A stretch of 64,000 nt of DNA from Geofilum rubicundum JCM 15548 (GTDB lineage Bacteria; Bacteroidota; Bacteroidia; Bacteroidales; Marinilabiliaceae), in assembly GCF_000974365.1 (NCBI RefSeq), contig NZ_BAZW01000018.1:1-64000 (forward strand), read 5' to 3'. Each line of letters opens with the position of its first letter. The first letter of the stretch is position 1. Positions 32,549 to 41,311 of this stretch are shown one piece after another. Below the pieces are notes generated by a model. The model did not search any database, was not told where the DNA came from, and was given only the letters and a program-made list of their open reading frames with translations. The position numbers were made by a program, and so were the translations under genes.

Positions 32549-33022
32549 TTAATACTCGCCCAAAATTTTCTTCACGTCTCCGGCCGCAACGCGGCCATAG
32601 ACACGCTCCCCAATGGTCACCACCGGCGCCAGTCCGCAAGCCCCCACGCAACGCAGACAGCTCAAAGAGTATTTACCATCCGGGGTGGTTTCGCCCACCT
32701 TGACCTTGAGCAGTTTCTTAAATTCGTCCAGCACCTTTTCAGCACCCCGCACATAGCAAGCCGTTCCCATGCAAATGGAAATCGGGTGTTTGCCTTTGGG
32801 CAGCATGCTGAAAAACGAGTAGAAAGTCACCACGCCATAGACGTGTGCCAACGAAACATTCAGCTCATCTGCCACAATCTCCTGCACTTCAGGCGGCAAA
32901 TAGCCAAACAACTCCTGAGCCCCATGCAATACATTGATTAATTCACTGCCATCATTACGGAACTTCTGGCAAATAGCCTTCAGTTCCTGAACCTTAGTAT
33001 CCGGTATTTTTACACTAGCCAT
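32549..33022 (-). CDS. hydC: HydC/NuoE-type hydrogenase subunit (set 1, bifurcating type)
   Basis: This is the small subunit of a trimeric [FeFe]-hydrogenase, with a thioredoxin-like [2Fe-2S] domain that passes electrons to the flavin subunit. The 157-residue product has the NuoE core (LFGYLPPEVQEIVADELNVS, VYGVVTFYSFFSMLPKG) and four cluster cysteines in ICMGTACYVRG and CLRCVGACGLAP. Unusually, it lies downstream of hydA, separated from it by a 236-base purine-rich repeat element. It is the last gene of the island and meets the LytTR gene end to end. Confidence 0.93.
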   Translation of the reverse strand: MASVKIPDTKVQELKAICQKFRNDGSELINVLHGAQELFGYLPPEVQEIVADELNVSLAHVYGVVTFYSFFSMLPKGKHPISICMGTACYVRGAEKVLDEFKKLLKVKVGETTPDGKYSLSCLRCVGACGLAPVVTIGERVYGRVAAGDVKKILGEY

Positions 33023-33258
33023 ATCCTTATTTTTTAAAACTATTCACCTTAAACAAACCCCCTCAACCCTTTCCCTACCCCTATATACCCTTTCCACCCT
33101 ATCGACCTATCACCCTCTCACCCCATCCACCCTATCTTCCCTTCTCACCCTCTCAACCTATCGATCCCGCTTCGCGGGACTACGCTTCGCTCCGCCTCCC
33201 GACCTAATAACCCCATCTACCCCCTCAACCCTTCTCACCCTATCAACCTATCGACCTA
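33023..33258. repeat. Intercistronic purine-rich repeat element, copy 1
   Basis: On the minus (transcribed) strand this region is a run of G/A-rich units of 7-9 bases such as TGATAGGG, TGAGAAGGG and TAGATGGGG. It is interrupted by a hairpin core (CCCGC-GAA-GCGGG) at about 33166-33178. It begins at the stop codon of hydA and ends just before hydC. The core 33164-33212 closely matches the reverse complement of 51239-51285. Four C runs at 33211-33240 form a G-quadruplex pattern on the minus strand. No protein can be supported in it. Confidence 0.8.
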
Positions 33259-35026
33259 TCATATCTCAATCTTCTTCTTCCTGTCAAAATAATGGGTATG
33301 CAACAACTCATGGGACAGATTGCTGAGTGGTGCACCCAGAAACTCGTCATACAACTTAATGATGAAGGGGTTCTCATGCGATTTTCGAAGGGCTTTACCG
33401 GCATCCTCCCTATAAAGGGCTTTTTGTCGCTTTTTAAGGATATCCACATTACCATGGTGGTAGGGCTGACCGCCGCCACCAATGCAACCGCCGGGACAAG
33501 CCATGATTTCGATGGCATGAAAAGTTGATTTACCTGCTTTGATATCTTCGAGGAGCTTACGGGCATTGCCCAGACCATGCGCAATACCGATATTGATGGG
33601 GAGTCCGTCAAAATCAACCCGTGGCCTGACGAATACCGTCCATGCCGCGTAGTTCCTCAAAATCGACTTTTTTCAATTCTTTCTTGGTGTACAACTCGTA
33701 AGCGGTGCGCACAGCAGCCTCAATAACACCCCCGGTAGTTCCAAAAATCACCGAAGCTCCGGTGGATTCTCCCATGGGATTGTCAAACTCCTCATCGGTC
33801 AGTTGCTTGAAATCAATGTTCGCATTGCGTATCAACTGCGCCAATTCCCGTGTAGAAATGGACATATTGACATCGGGATCGCCGTTGACAGAAAATTCCT
33901 CACGGGTACATTCGTATTTTTTGGCCAGACAGGGCATGACCGAAACCACCACCATGTCTTCCCGCTTAACGCCGAGTTTCTTGGCCAAATAGGACTTGGC
34001 AATGGCACCAAACATTTGCTGAGGCGACTTGGCTGTTGAAGGGACATCCTTCATGTCGGCAAAGTTATGCTCCAGAAAGCTGACCCAGCCCGGACAGCAA
34101 CTGGTCAGTATGGGAAGTTTCACCTCTTTATCGCCACTCAGATGCTTCGATAGGCGATCCAGAATTTCTGCACCCTCTTCCATAATGGTGAGGTCGGCCG
34201 CAAAATCGGTATCAAACACATAGTCGAAGCCCAACTTGCGTAAAGCGGTGACCATTTTTCCGGTCACCAGAGTGCCGGGCTCCATGCCAAACGACTCGCC
34301 CAGTGCGGCACGCACGGCAGGGGCGGTTTGCACCACCACCGTTTTGGTAGGGTCCACCAAGGCTTCAATGACCTTCCAGGTATAATCGCGCTCGGTCAGG
34401 GCGCCTGTGGGACAAACAGCCACGCACTGGCCACAATACGTACAGGTAGAGTGGTCCAGATCCATTTCAAAGGCAGGGGCTACCACGGCTTCAAAGCCCC
34501 GGTTGATGGCAGATAAAACACCTACGGTTTGTACTTCGTTACAGACTGTTTCACATCGACGGCACATGATACACTTGTCCATATCCCGAATAATGGCCGG
34601 AGATTTATCGCCTTTGTAATGTGATTGCTCCCCCTGGTAGTGAATCTCACGAATGCCCAGCTTTTGAGCCACCGTCTGCAAGTCACATTCACCGGATTTC
34701 GCGCAAGTCAGGCATTCGGCCGGATGGTCCGACAGGATCAGTTCCATCACTGTGCGACGGGCATTCACCACGCGCACGGTATGCGTTTGCACCTTCATGC
34801 CTTCTTCGCAGACTGTTTTACAGGCCGGTGCCAGATTGCGGCGTCCCTCTACTTCTACCACGCAAACACGGCAGCCACCGGGTTTGTTTTCGAAGTTCAA
34901 GTCCTCCAACTTCATATAACAAAGTGAAGGAATATTGATCCCAATGGTCTTGGCCGCCTCCAGCAAAGTTGTTCCCTTTTCTACAACAAGGGTCTTATCA
35001 TCTATTGTTAATTTTACGATATCCAT
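33259..35026 (-). CDS. hydA: [FeFe]-hydrogenase catalytic subunit HydA (set 1), one frame break
   Basis: The repaired product of about 589 residues has the full electron chain: an N-terminal [2Fe-2S] domain (CRVCVVEVEGRRNLAPAC), the His/Cys cluster (HPAECLTCAKSGECDLQ), two [4Fe-4S] clusters (CIMCRRCETVC, CTYCGQCVAVCPTGAL) and the H-cluster domain. The three H-cluster motifs are canonical: TSCCPGW, MPCLAKKYECTR and EIMACPGGCIGGGGQP. The frame breaks at about 33620-33625 between GIRQAT and DFDGLPINIG; here removing one G (or adding two bases) restores it. It lies 29 bases after hydB. It reduces protons with electrons from NADH and, in bifurcating enzymes, ferredoxin. Confidence 0.95.
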
Positions 35027-35055
35027 TCTGTCAATTTTTTCAAAGATTTAACCCA

Positions 35056-36848
35056 TTACTGCACACTGATGGCACCAAACTTACACTTATCCATACAGGC
35101 ACCACATTTAATACAGATAGAACTATCAATGATGTGCGGCGTTTTTTTGTCGCCCGATATGGCATCCACCGGACAGACCCTGCTACACAGGGTACAGCCT
35201 ACGCACAAATGTGAATCAATGATGTAGTGCATCAGGGCTTTACATTGACCGGCCGGACATTTACCGTCGTGCACATGAATGCCATACTCCTCGGGGAAAT
35301 TATCCATGGTGGACAATACCGGATTGGGCGATGTTTGCCCCAAACCACACAAGGAGGTGTCTTTTATGACATTGGCCAGGTTTCGGAGTCGGGTGAGCTC
35401 TCCTTCATCCGCTTTGCCCAACGTAATTTTATCAAGCATCTCGTGCAGGCGCTTGTTGCCGATGCGACAAGGGGCACATTTTCCGCAACTTTCCTCAACG
35501 GTGAATTCCAGATAGAACTTGGCCATGGAAACCATACAGTCGTCCTCGTCCATGACAATCATGCCGCCGGATCCCATCATGGAACCACTGGCCAGAAGGT
35601 GCTCATAATCGATGGGCGTGTCCAGATGCTTCTCGGTCAGGCAGCCCCCCGAAGGTCCACCCGTCTGCACGGCCTTGAACTTTTTGCCGCCTTTGATACC
35701 TCCGCCAATATCAAAAATAACTTCGCGCAGGGTAACGCCCATGGGTACCTCAATAAGCCCCACATTGTTGACCTTCCCGGCCAGGGCAAAAACCTTGGTT
35801 CCTTTGCTCTTTTCATTACCGATCTGACTGAACACTCACTCCCTTTCAGGAGGATGGGGGCAATATTGGCCAGGGTCTCGACATTGTTAACGTTGGTCGG
35901 TTTATCCTTATAACCCCGTTCCGCAGGAAAGGGTGGCTTAACGGTCGGCTCTCCTCTGAGTCCCTCCATGGAATGGATCAGGGCAGTTTCTTCACCGCAG
36001 ACAAAAGCGCCGGCACCGTAGCGAATCTCTACATCAAAATTAAAACCGGTGCCAAAAATATCGTTCCCTAACACACCATAATCGCGGGCCTGATCGATGG
36101 CCGTTTTCAAGCGCTGAATGGCCAGAGGATATTCGGCCCGGATGTAAATAAGGCCCGTATCGGCACCGATGCAATAACCGCAGATGGCCATGGCCTCAAG
36201 CACTGAGTGCGGATCACCCTCCAAAATGGAGCGGTCCATAAAAGCACCCGGATCGCCCTCATCGGCATTACAAACCACATATTTTTGGTCGGCGACCGAC
36301 TTTCGGGTCAATTCCCACTTCAAGCCGGTGGGAAAGCCCCCGCCTCCCCTGCCGCGCAATCCGGAAGCCTTGATCATCTGAATCACGGCATCGGGCTGCA
36401 TATCGACCAAGGCCTTGCCCAATGCGGCATAACCATCCCGGGCAATATACTCATCGATGTTTTCGGGGTTGATAAATCCGCAATTGCGCAAGGCAATGCG
36501 GTATTGTTTTTTATAGAAACCCATGTGCTTGGAGTCGCTGATGCGCTCCTTGGTCTCCGGATCCAGATAAAGCAGACGCTCCACTTTTCTGCCTTTGACC
36601 ATATGCTCCAACACCAATTCAGATGCATCTTCGGGCTCAACATGCACATAAAAGGTATTGTCGGGCACCATTTTCACCACAGGGCCCTTCTCGCAGAAAC
36701 CAAAACAACCAGTGCGCACCACTTGCACCTCTTTGTGAAGGCCGTTTTCCTGCAGTGCCGCTTGCAGGTTTTCCACAATCTCCTCGCCTCTGGAGGCACG
36801 GCATCCTGTGCCGCCGCAGACTAAAATATGACTTTTAAACTTTCCCAT
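35056..36848 (-). CDS. hydB: HydB/NuoF-type flavoprotein subunit (set 1, full-length bifurcating form), one frame break
   Basis: This is the NADH- and FMN-binding subunit. Domain order in the repaired protein of about 598 residues: an N-terminal thioredoxin-like [2Fe-2S] domain ([22 protein letters not shown]), the NuoF core with [16 protein letters not shown] and [14 protein letters not shown], the N3-type cluster [16 protein letters not shown], and a C-terminal two-cluster ferredoxin ([32 protein letters not shown]). These extra domains are the hallmark of trimeric electron-bifurcating hydrogenases of the Thermotoga maritima type. The frame is broken at about 35830; one added base restores SEWFSQIGNE. 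It lies 20 bases downstream of a small ferredoxin gene. Confidence 0.94.
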
Positions 36849-36868
36849 TTTGAATGAAGGGTTAACAG

Positions 36869-37261
36869 TTATTCAATTGTTTCGTAGCTATCAGGAATGA
36901 TACCATCCACCAGTTCTCCTTCCTTGATATATTTTTCGATGATCTCCATGGCCTTGTCGGTGGTGACATTGCCAAACACCAGAGGCTTCTCGCCTGGCTT
37001 GGTGACTTCAATGGTGGGCTCTGCATAGCAATATCCCATGCAGCCGGTCTGGGTCACGACTGCGTCTAGGCCCTGATTGTCGAACTCATCCACAAAAAAA
37101 CCCATGATTTCTTTAGCGCCCGAGGCGATGCCGCAGGTGGACATGGAAACTTTAATCTGAACCATGCTTTCAGGATTTTCGCCGTTCTCTCTCAGGGAGA
37201 TTTTGCTTTTGAGCTGATCCTTCATTTTTCGAAGGTCGTCCAGTGTTTTTACTTTGGCCAT
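36869..37261 (-). CDS. Thioredoxin-like [2Fe-2S] ferredoxin associated with hydrogenase
   Basis: This 130-residue protein has a thioredoxin-like [2Fe-2S] fold with four cysteines in STCGIASGAKEIM and TQTGCMGYCYAEP. It starts with a charged helix (LDDLRKMKDQLKSKIS). Similar genes sit beside hydB in many Clostridia, Thermotogae and Bacteroidota, and are usually taken as extra electron carriers. It is 20 bases upstream of hydB and 13 bases downstream of the ATPase gene, so it belongs to the same operon. Confidence 0.85.
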   Translation of the reverse strand: MAKVKTLDDLRKMKDQLKSKISLRENGENPESMVQIKVSMSTCGIASGAKEIMGFFVDEFDNQGLDAVVTQTGCMGYCYAEPTIEVTKPGEKPLVFGNVTTDKAMEIIEKYIKEGELVDGIIPDSYETIE

Positions 37262-37274
37262 ATTATTACGTTTA

Positions 37275-37813
37275 TCAATTATTTTCTAACAGACTAAAAT
37301 CCAGCATTTCTTTTATAAACCGTGTAACTTTGGGGTGGTTAATGCTGACATCCCCCAGCACTTCTTTAATGTCGGCACTCTTCATTTCAAAAGTATCGGA
37401 TCCCCTTTTAAGGGATAAAACAAAATCCACATTTGGATTTCCACTCATGATCAAGCTAGAGTGCCCTTTAAGTCACCCATGGGAACACAATCAATATGGT
37501 GGTAATAAAACCGCGCTTCCACCAGGGTTCCTTTCCCCTCTTCCGACTCGACCTTAATAGAACCGCCGGTCTGTTCAGCATTCATTTTTAAAAAGGGCAA
37601 CCCCAATCCCACTTTTCGCGTGCTGCGGGAAGTGATAAAAGGGTCGGTCACTGTGGCGACCATTTCCGGACTCATGCCGCAACCATTGTCGCGAATACTT
37701 AAAACCAATGCTTCTTCTCTTTCCAGGATTTCCATACCAACTTCGATCAAAGAAGCTCCTGCCCGGAGGGAGTTGCCCACAATATCTAACAGGTGTTGGG
37801 ATACATCCTTCAT
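37275..37813 (-). CDS. Histidine-kinase-type ATP-binding protein of the hydrogenase cluster, one frame break
   Basis: This has a GHKL ATPase fold without a phospho-acceptor domain. N box HLLDIVGNSLRAGA, G1 box LSIRDNGCGMSPEM and G2 region TRKVGLGLPFLKMNAEQTGG are present. The frame stops at 37451, but the next 57 codons in another frame (SGNPNVDFVLSLKRGSDTFE through DVSINHPKVTRFIKEML) are the normal C-terminal end of this family. One added base near 37460 joins them into about 179 residues. The start codon overlaps the stop codon of the PHP gene. Its role is unknown; a kinase or anti-sigma-like switch is likely. Confidence 0.75.
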
Positions 37814-38565
37814 CTGCTCATGGGTTTGGCTTTGCGCCCCTTCTGGCCGCTAAGGGCCAGACGAATTTCACAAAAGGTTAAATCCTCCATCCAAAGCATG
37901 GTATAGCGTTGTCCAATTTGGTCCAGGGTATGGGCATCTGAGTTACTAATGATGGCAAACTTCTCTGACAAATCAGAATAATCGTCCTCCCACTCACTGC
38001 TGTACTGACAAACTTCCAAAGCATCGGCCTGCAATTGCTCCGGCACAAAGCCCAATTGACGCAAAAGACCATTCACGGGTCGGTCAATATGGGCCGGAAA
38101 AAAGAGGCCCCTTAGCTGTCTGACCTTTTCAGACACCTCTTCCAGATGCTGATCCAATGCGCTCCACAACAACCGCTGCTCCTCCCCCATAATTTCCTCA
38201 TTTCGATTGACCCATACCTGATGCCCGAACAAATCCGGTTTGTTGAGAATACCGGGTAAATGGGCATCCAAATAATCCTGAAAATTGGCCAGTTGCACCA
38301 GCTCTTCAAACAGGGCCACACAATGCACTTCTTCTTGTGTGTTGATTTCAGCCCCACCCAACACCAGTAATCCTTTTTCGCGACCAAGGGCCATTACTTC
38401 GGGCGCCTGTTTGGTAGAGTTATGGTCGGTGATGGCGATTACGTCCAACTCATTTCGCAGGGCTTCTTCAACAATGCGTTCGGGCGACATCTCCAGGTCG
38501 CCGCAAGGCGACAGAACGGTGTGGATATGTAAATCAGCCCGGAACCACTGCATCACTTCAGGCAT
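37810..38565 (-). CDS. PHP-domain phosphoesterase
   Basis: The 251-residue product has the metal-binding motifs of the PHP family: ADLHIHTVLSPCGDLEMSP, AITDHNSTKQAPE, LGGAEINT, FFPAHIDRP and ISNSDAHTLDQIG. Family members are metal-dependent phosphoesterases, including TrpH-like nucleases and phosphatases. Here the gene overlaps both neighbours (4 bases with the ATPase gene, 8 with the DRTGG gene), which ties it tightly to the hydrogenase regulatory set. The substrate is unknown; a phosphoprotein or nucleotide signal would be a reasonable guess. Confidence 0.85.
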   Translation of the reverse strand: MPEVMQWFRADLHIHTVLSPCGDLEMSPERIVEEALRNELDVIAITDHNSTKQAPEVMALGREKGLLVLGGAEINTQEEVHCVALFEELVQLANFQDYLDAHLPGILNKPDLFGHQVWVNRNEEIMGEEQRLLWSALDQHLEEVSEKVRQLRGLFFPAHIDRPVNGLLRQLGFVPEQLQADALEVCQYSSEWEDDYSDLSEKFAIISNSDAHTLDQIGQRYTMLWMEDLTFCEIRLALSGQKGRKAKPMSR

Positions 38566-38893
38566 TTAATAAGTGATAAAGTTGGCCGGCTGTTTCAAAG
38601 GCCTCCTGATCCGTCCCCAGAATGGGCACCTGCTCTTCAATGCTGTGCGCCATGGTGTCCGTATCCGGTGCCTGACCTTTAACCAGAATCACCGCTGCCA
38701 AATCTTTCAGCGAAGCCACAGCCATAATGTTTTTATGACTTTGCAGGGTTATCCAGACCTGCCCCTCGGCGGCATTGCCCATCACATCGCTTAGCAGGTC
38801 GGAGACATAGCCTCCGCTAATTTCCTTATCGAGGCACAACTCTCCCGAAAAGAGGGTCAGCCCCATTTTGTCGATTAAATCACGAACCTTCAT
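38558..38893 (-). CDS. DRTGG-domain protein, copy 2
   Basis: This 111-residue protein begins MKVRDLIDKMGLTLFSGELC and contains YVSDLLSDVMGNAAEGQVWI, matching the stand-alone DRTGG domains found in hydrogenase clusters. The domain is otherwise known next to CBS domains or as part of phosphotransacetylase and is probably a ligand-binding module. It overlaps the H-cluster protein gene by 14 bases. A second copy lies at 40702-41046; the two share the SDLLSDV/SDLMSDV segment. Confidence 0.75.
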   Translation of the reverse strand: MKVRDLIDKMGLTLFSGELCLDKEISGGYVSDLLSDVMGNAAEGQVWITLQSHKNIMAVASLKDLAAVILVKGQAPDTDTMAHSIEEQVPILGTDQEAFETAGQLYHLLNA

Positions 38894-40271
38894 CTTTAGC
38901 GCCTATTTTAGTACAATCTTTATCAAGTCGATCTTTGCCCCAGGTTTTTTCAATGATGCGAATGGCATGGTCTCCGTGTAACTTCCGGTGCTTTTCCATG
39001 GTGCGCTGAATAAATACGCAACTCGAGAGCTGGGCTTCTCGTTGCACAATGTCTCTGGCCAGACTTAAACAGTTGGGTGAACCGCAGGCGCCACAATCAA
39101 TCCCGGGTAAATAGCACATGAACTTGCGCACCTGTTCCATCTTCTGCAAGGCCACTCCTGTGTCTGTATCCAGCATCAGCATGGAACGGGGCTCCGGGGT
39201 TTCCACGGTCACTCTGCTTTTCATATAATCCCGGTACGGCACCAGATCATCGGGCATGCCGTGTATGTCCTTAAACAACTGGGCCCTTTTGCGCAACCTT
39301 TCTGCCGTCAAGAAGCGATTGCCCACCACGAGCACCCCTCCGGCACAACTCTCATCACAGGCCCGCAGTTCCAGAAAGTCCACATCCTGAATTTCATCAT
39401 TCTCCACCCGTTCCAGGAAATCAATTACGTTGTGAATTTCATCGATGGCCAGACAACGGCCTTTCATATAGGGAGCCTCGCCGTTGGTCAGACTCCAGCT
39501 GATGTGCTTGGGACCCAGATTGGGCAGATTATCGCCTGGTGAACGGGTGCTGCTGCCACTGCGGTTTTTGATACCATGAAGCACCTTGTTGTATAGGAAA
39601 TCCATATTAATAACGCCGTTGACCGGCGATGGCCGGTCTTTAACCGGACTCTTAACAATGGCAATTTTGGCCGCACAGGGGGTCACATAAAAAAGACCAA
39701 TGTCTTCATCCGGAATCCCTTCGTCTTGAAGCTTCTTACGAAAGAAAATGGCGGAGGTGTCAATGGGCGGTTTCACATGCATGATCTGATCCACCAGGGA
39801 TGGAAACTTCACCTGAATGAGGCGAACAACAGCCGGACAGAAGGAAGAAATGAGCGGCTTATCGGTGGCACTGCGTGCCTCCTCCAGCATTAGCTCGTGA
39901 ATCACATCAACGGTATGTTCTGTTTGGAACACATGGGTAAATCCCAGTTCCCGCATGACCGAGAATATTTCAGATTCCGATATATTGGAAGGAAACTGAC
40001 CGATCATAACGGCGGGCACCAAGGCTACCCGGTATTTAAAATGGTATATTTTATCGAAATCGTCTTGTTCAATGTAAAAGGCGTCTACCGGACAAGCTTT
40101 CATGCAATCGCCACAATCGATGCACCAGTTCTTACGGATGGAAGCTTTGCCGTCGCGTATGCGAATGGCGCCGGTTGGGCACACATTCATGCAATGCGTA
40201 CATCCGAAGCACAAATCATTGTTAACCTTTAAAGCATGATAAAATTGCTGCTCAGCCATAAGCCTATCCAA
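38880..40271 (-). CDS. H-cluster-domain iron-sulfur protein, probably a sensory [FeFe]-hydrogenase-like protein
   Basis: The 463-residue protein has two N-terminal [4Fe-4S] motifs (CFGCTHCMNVCPTGAI, CIDCGDCMKACPVDAF). An [FeFe]-hydrogenase large-subunit domain follows, then a C-terminal FeS domain (GIDCGACGSPNCLSLARDIV). The first H-cluster motif reads SSFCPAVV: the cluster-ligand cysteine is kept, but the preceding cysteine, used for proton transfer in catalytic enzymes, is phenylalanine. The second motif VTPCAAK and third LRACDESCAGG keep cysteines. This pattern fits an H2- or redox-sensing paralogue rather than a fast catalyst. It is translationally coupled to DRTGG and RsbW-like genes. 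Confidence 0.85.
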   Translation of the reverse strand: MDRLMAEQQFYHALKVNNDLCFGCTHCMNVCPTGAIRIRDGKASIRKNWCIDCGDCMKACPVDAFYIEQDDFDKIYHFKYRVALVPAVMIGQFPSNISESEIFSVMRELGFTHVFQTEHTVDVIHELMLEEARSATDKPLISSFCPAVVRLIQVKFPSLVDQIMHVKPPIDTSAIFFRKKLQDEGIPDEDIGLFYVTPCAAKIAIVKSPVKDRPSPVNGVINMDFLYNKVLHGIKNRSGSSTRSPGDNLPNLGPKHISWSLTNGEAPYMKGRCLAIDEIHNVIDFLERVENDEIQDVDFLELRACDESCAGGVLVVGNRFLTAERLRKRAQLFKDIHGMPDDLVPYRDYMKSRVTVETPEPRSMLMLDTDTGVALQKMEQVRKFMCYLPGIDCGACGSPNCLSLARDIVQREAQLSSCVFIQRTMEKHRKLHGDHAIRIIEKTWGKDRLDKDCTKIGAKDEGS

Positions 40272-40274
40272 AAA

Positions 40275-40715
40275 TTACTGTCTGAACCAGGTAATCATTT
40301 CTACTTGTGTTCCCTTGCCAACCTCGCTTGTTACATGCATTTGGTCGGTATTTTTTTTCATATTGGGCAGTCCCATTCCCGCGCCAAATCCCATTTCTCT
40401 GACCGCTGCAGAGGCCGTAGAAAACCCGGCCTGCATGGCCAGGTCTATATCGGGAATACCCGGACCGCTATCTTCAATTCTAATTCGAATGCGCTGCTCA
40501 TCAATATCGACCATCATACTGCCCTTTTCGGCATGTGCCACCACATTCACCTCTCCTTCATACAGCGCTACCACCACTCTTTTTATTACCTTGTTATCCA
40601 CATTCAACTGTTTCAAAATCTTCTTAACAGCACTGCTGGCGTGTCCGGCTCTGGAAAAATTGCCCCCTTCTATTTCGTACCTGAACTCCATGAACTCCTT
40701 GTTAATAGACCGCAT
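40275..40715 (-). CDS. RsbW-like anti-sigma/serine kinase ATPase
   Basis: The ATPase fold has VKRVVVALYEGEVNVVAHA-type N box residues (here IKRVVVALYEGEVNVVAHA), RIEDSGPGIPDID and GFGAGMGLPNMKKNTD, as in RsbW/SpoIIAB kinases. The start at 40715 (MRSINKEFMEF) overlaps the upstream DRTGG gene by 14 bases; an in-frame ATG at 40772 would lie deeper inside it. RsbW-type kinases act with a SpoIIE-type phosphatase and a STAS partner; the phosphatase is encoded at 41312-42505, but no STAS protein is seen here. Confidence 0.82.
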   Translation of the reverse strand: MRSINKEFMEFRYEIEGGNFSRAGHASSAVKKILKQLNVDNKVIKRVVVALYEGEVNVVAHAEKGSMMVDIDEQRIRIRIEDSGPGIPDIDLAMQAGFSTASAAVREMGFGAGMGLPNMKKNTDQMHVTSEVGKGTQVEMITWFRQ

Positions 40716-41046
40716 TAAGACCACCATCGTGCAGCACAGAAATCGCTCTGAACATGGAATATGGGGTTTCAATCAGCACGATTCTATTCTCCTCTGCCAG
40801 GTGGTGCATCTCCTTGGTCACCCTTTTGCCGCGAACAATCACGATGCAAAAAATATCGGCCATCTCTGCTGTCCGAATCACCTGCAAATTAGAAAGTCCC
40901 GTCAACAGCACCAGATGATCCGTATCCAGCGTCAACACATCACTCATTAAATCGCTTGCGAACCCATTTTTCACCTCGGATTCGAGTTGATCGACGCCAC
41001 AAATAACCCGTGCCTGCAAGAGCTCTACAATGGTTTTTATCTTCAT
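40702..41046 (-). CDS. DRTGG-domain protein, copy 1
   Basis: The 114-residue protein (MKIKTIVELLQARVICGVDQ, then FASDLMSDVLTLDTDHLVLL) is a stand-alone DRTGG domain and a distant paralogue of the protein at 38558-38893. It opens the second block of the island after a 265-base gap, which probably holds a promoter, and is translationally coupled to the RsbW-like gene. A ligand-binding sensor role is inferred. Confidence 0.72.
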   Translation of the reverse strand: MKIKTIVELLQARVICGVDQLESEVKNGFASDLMSDVLTLDTDHLVLLTGLSNLQVIRTAEMADIFCIVIVRGKRVTKEMHHLAEENRIVLIETPYSMFRAISVLHDGGLNAVY

Positions 41047-41311
41047 ACAATCAAGCGCTCATCATCTAACATTTCCATATCTATAAGGTCACTATTTTAG
41101 TATCTACAAGAAACCCGCTGATTATTCCGTCTTTGGCTTTAATCTGGCTCAACCAACTTGGTCGTGAAGATACACGGAAAACGCGATTCCGGAAAAAAAT
41201 CTTTATTATTTCAAGACCCTAAACACCAATATGTAAACAGTCTAAATTAACGTCTGTTAACTCTGATGAGTGCACTGCCCAAAAGCGTTTCCTGCCCGAC
41301 CCTAAAATCAT

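Noticed and set aside
33023-33258. Possible CRISPR or tandem repeat array because of recurring CCTATC and CCCATC units
   Set aside because: The units vary in length and sequence, there are no regular spacers and no cas genes, and a second copy has the same structure between other genes.
41247-41260. Palindrome TTAAC-GTCT-GTTAA as a possible redox regulator site in the gap upstream of the DRTGG gene
   Set aside because: The arms are only five bases long and the site lies about 200 bases from the start codon; such pairs are common by chance and it does not match the Rex or FNR consensus.
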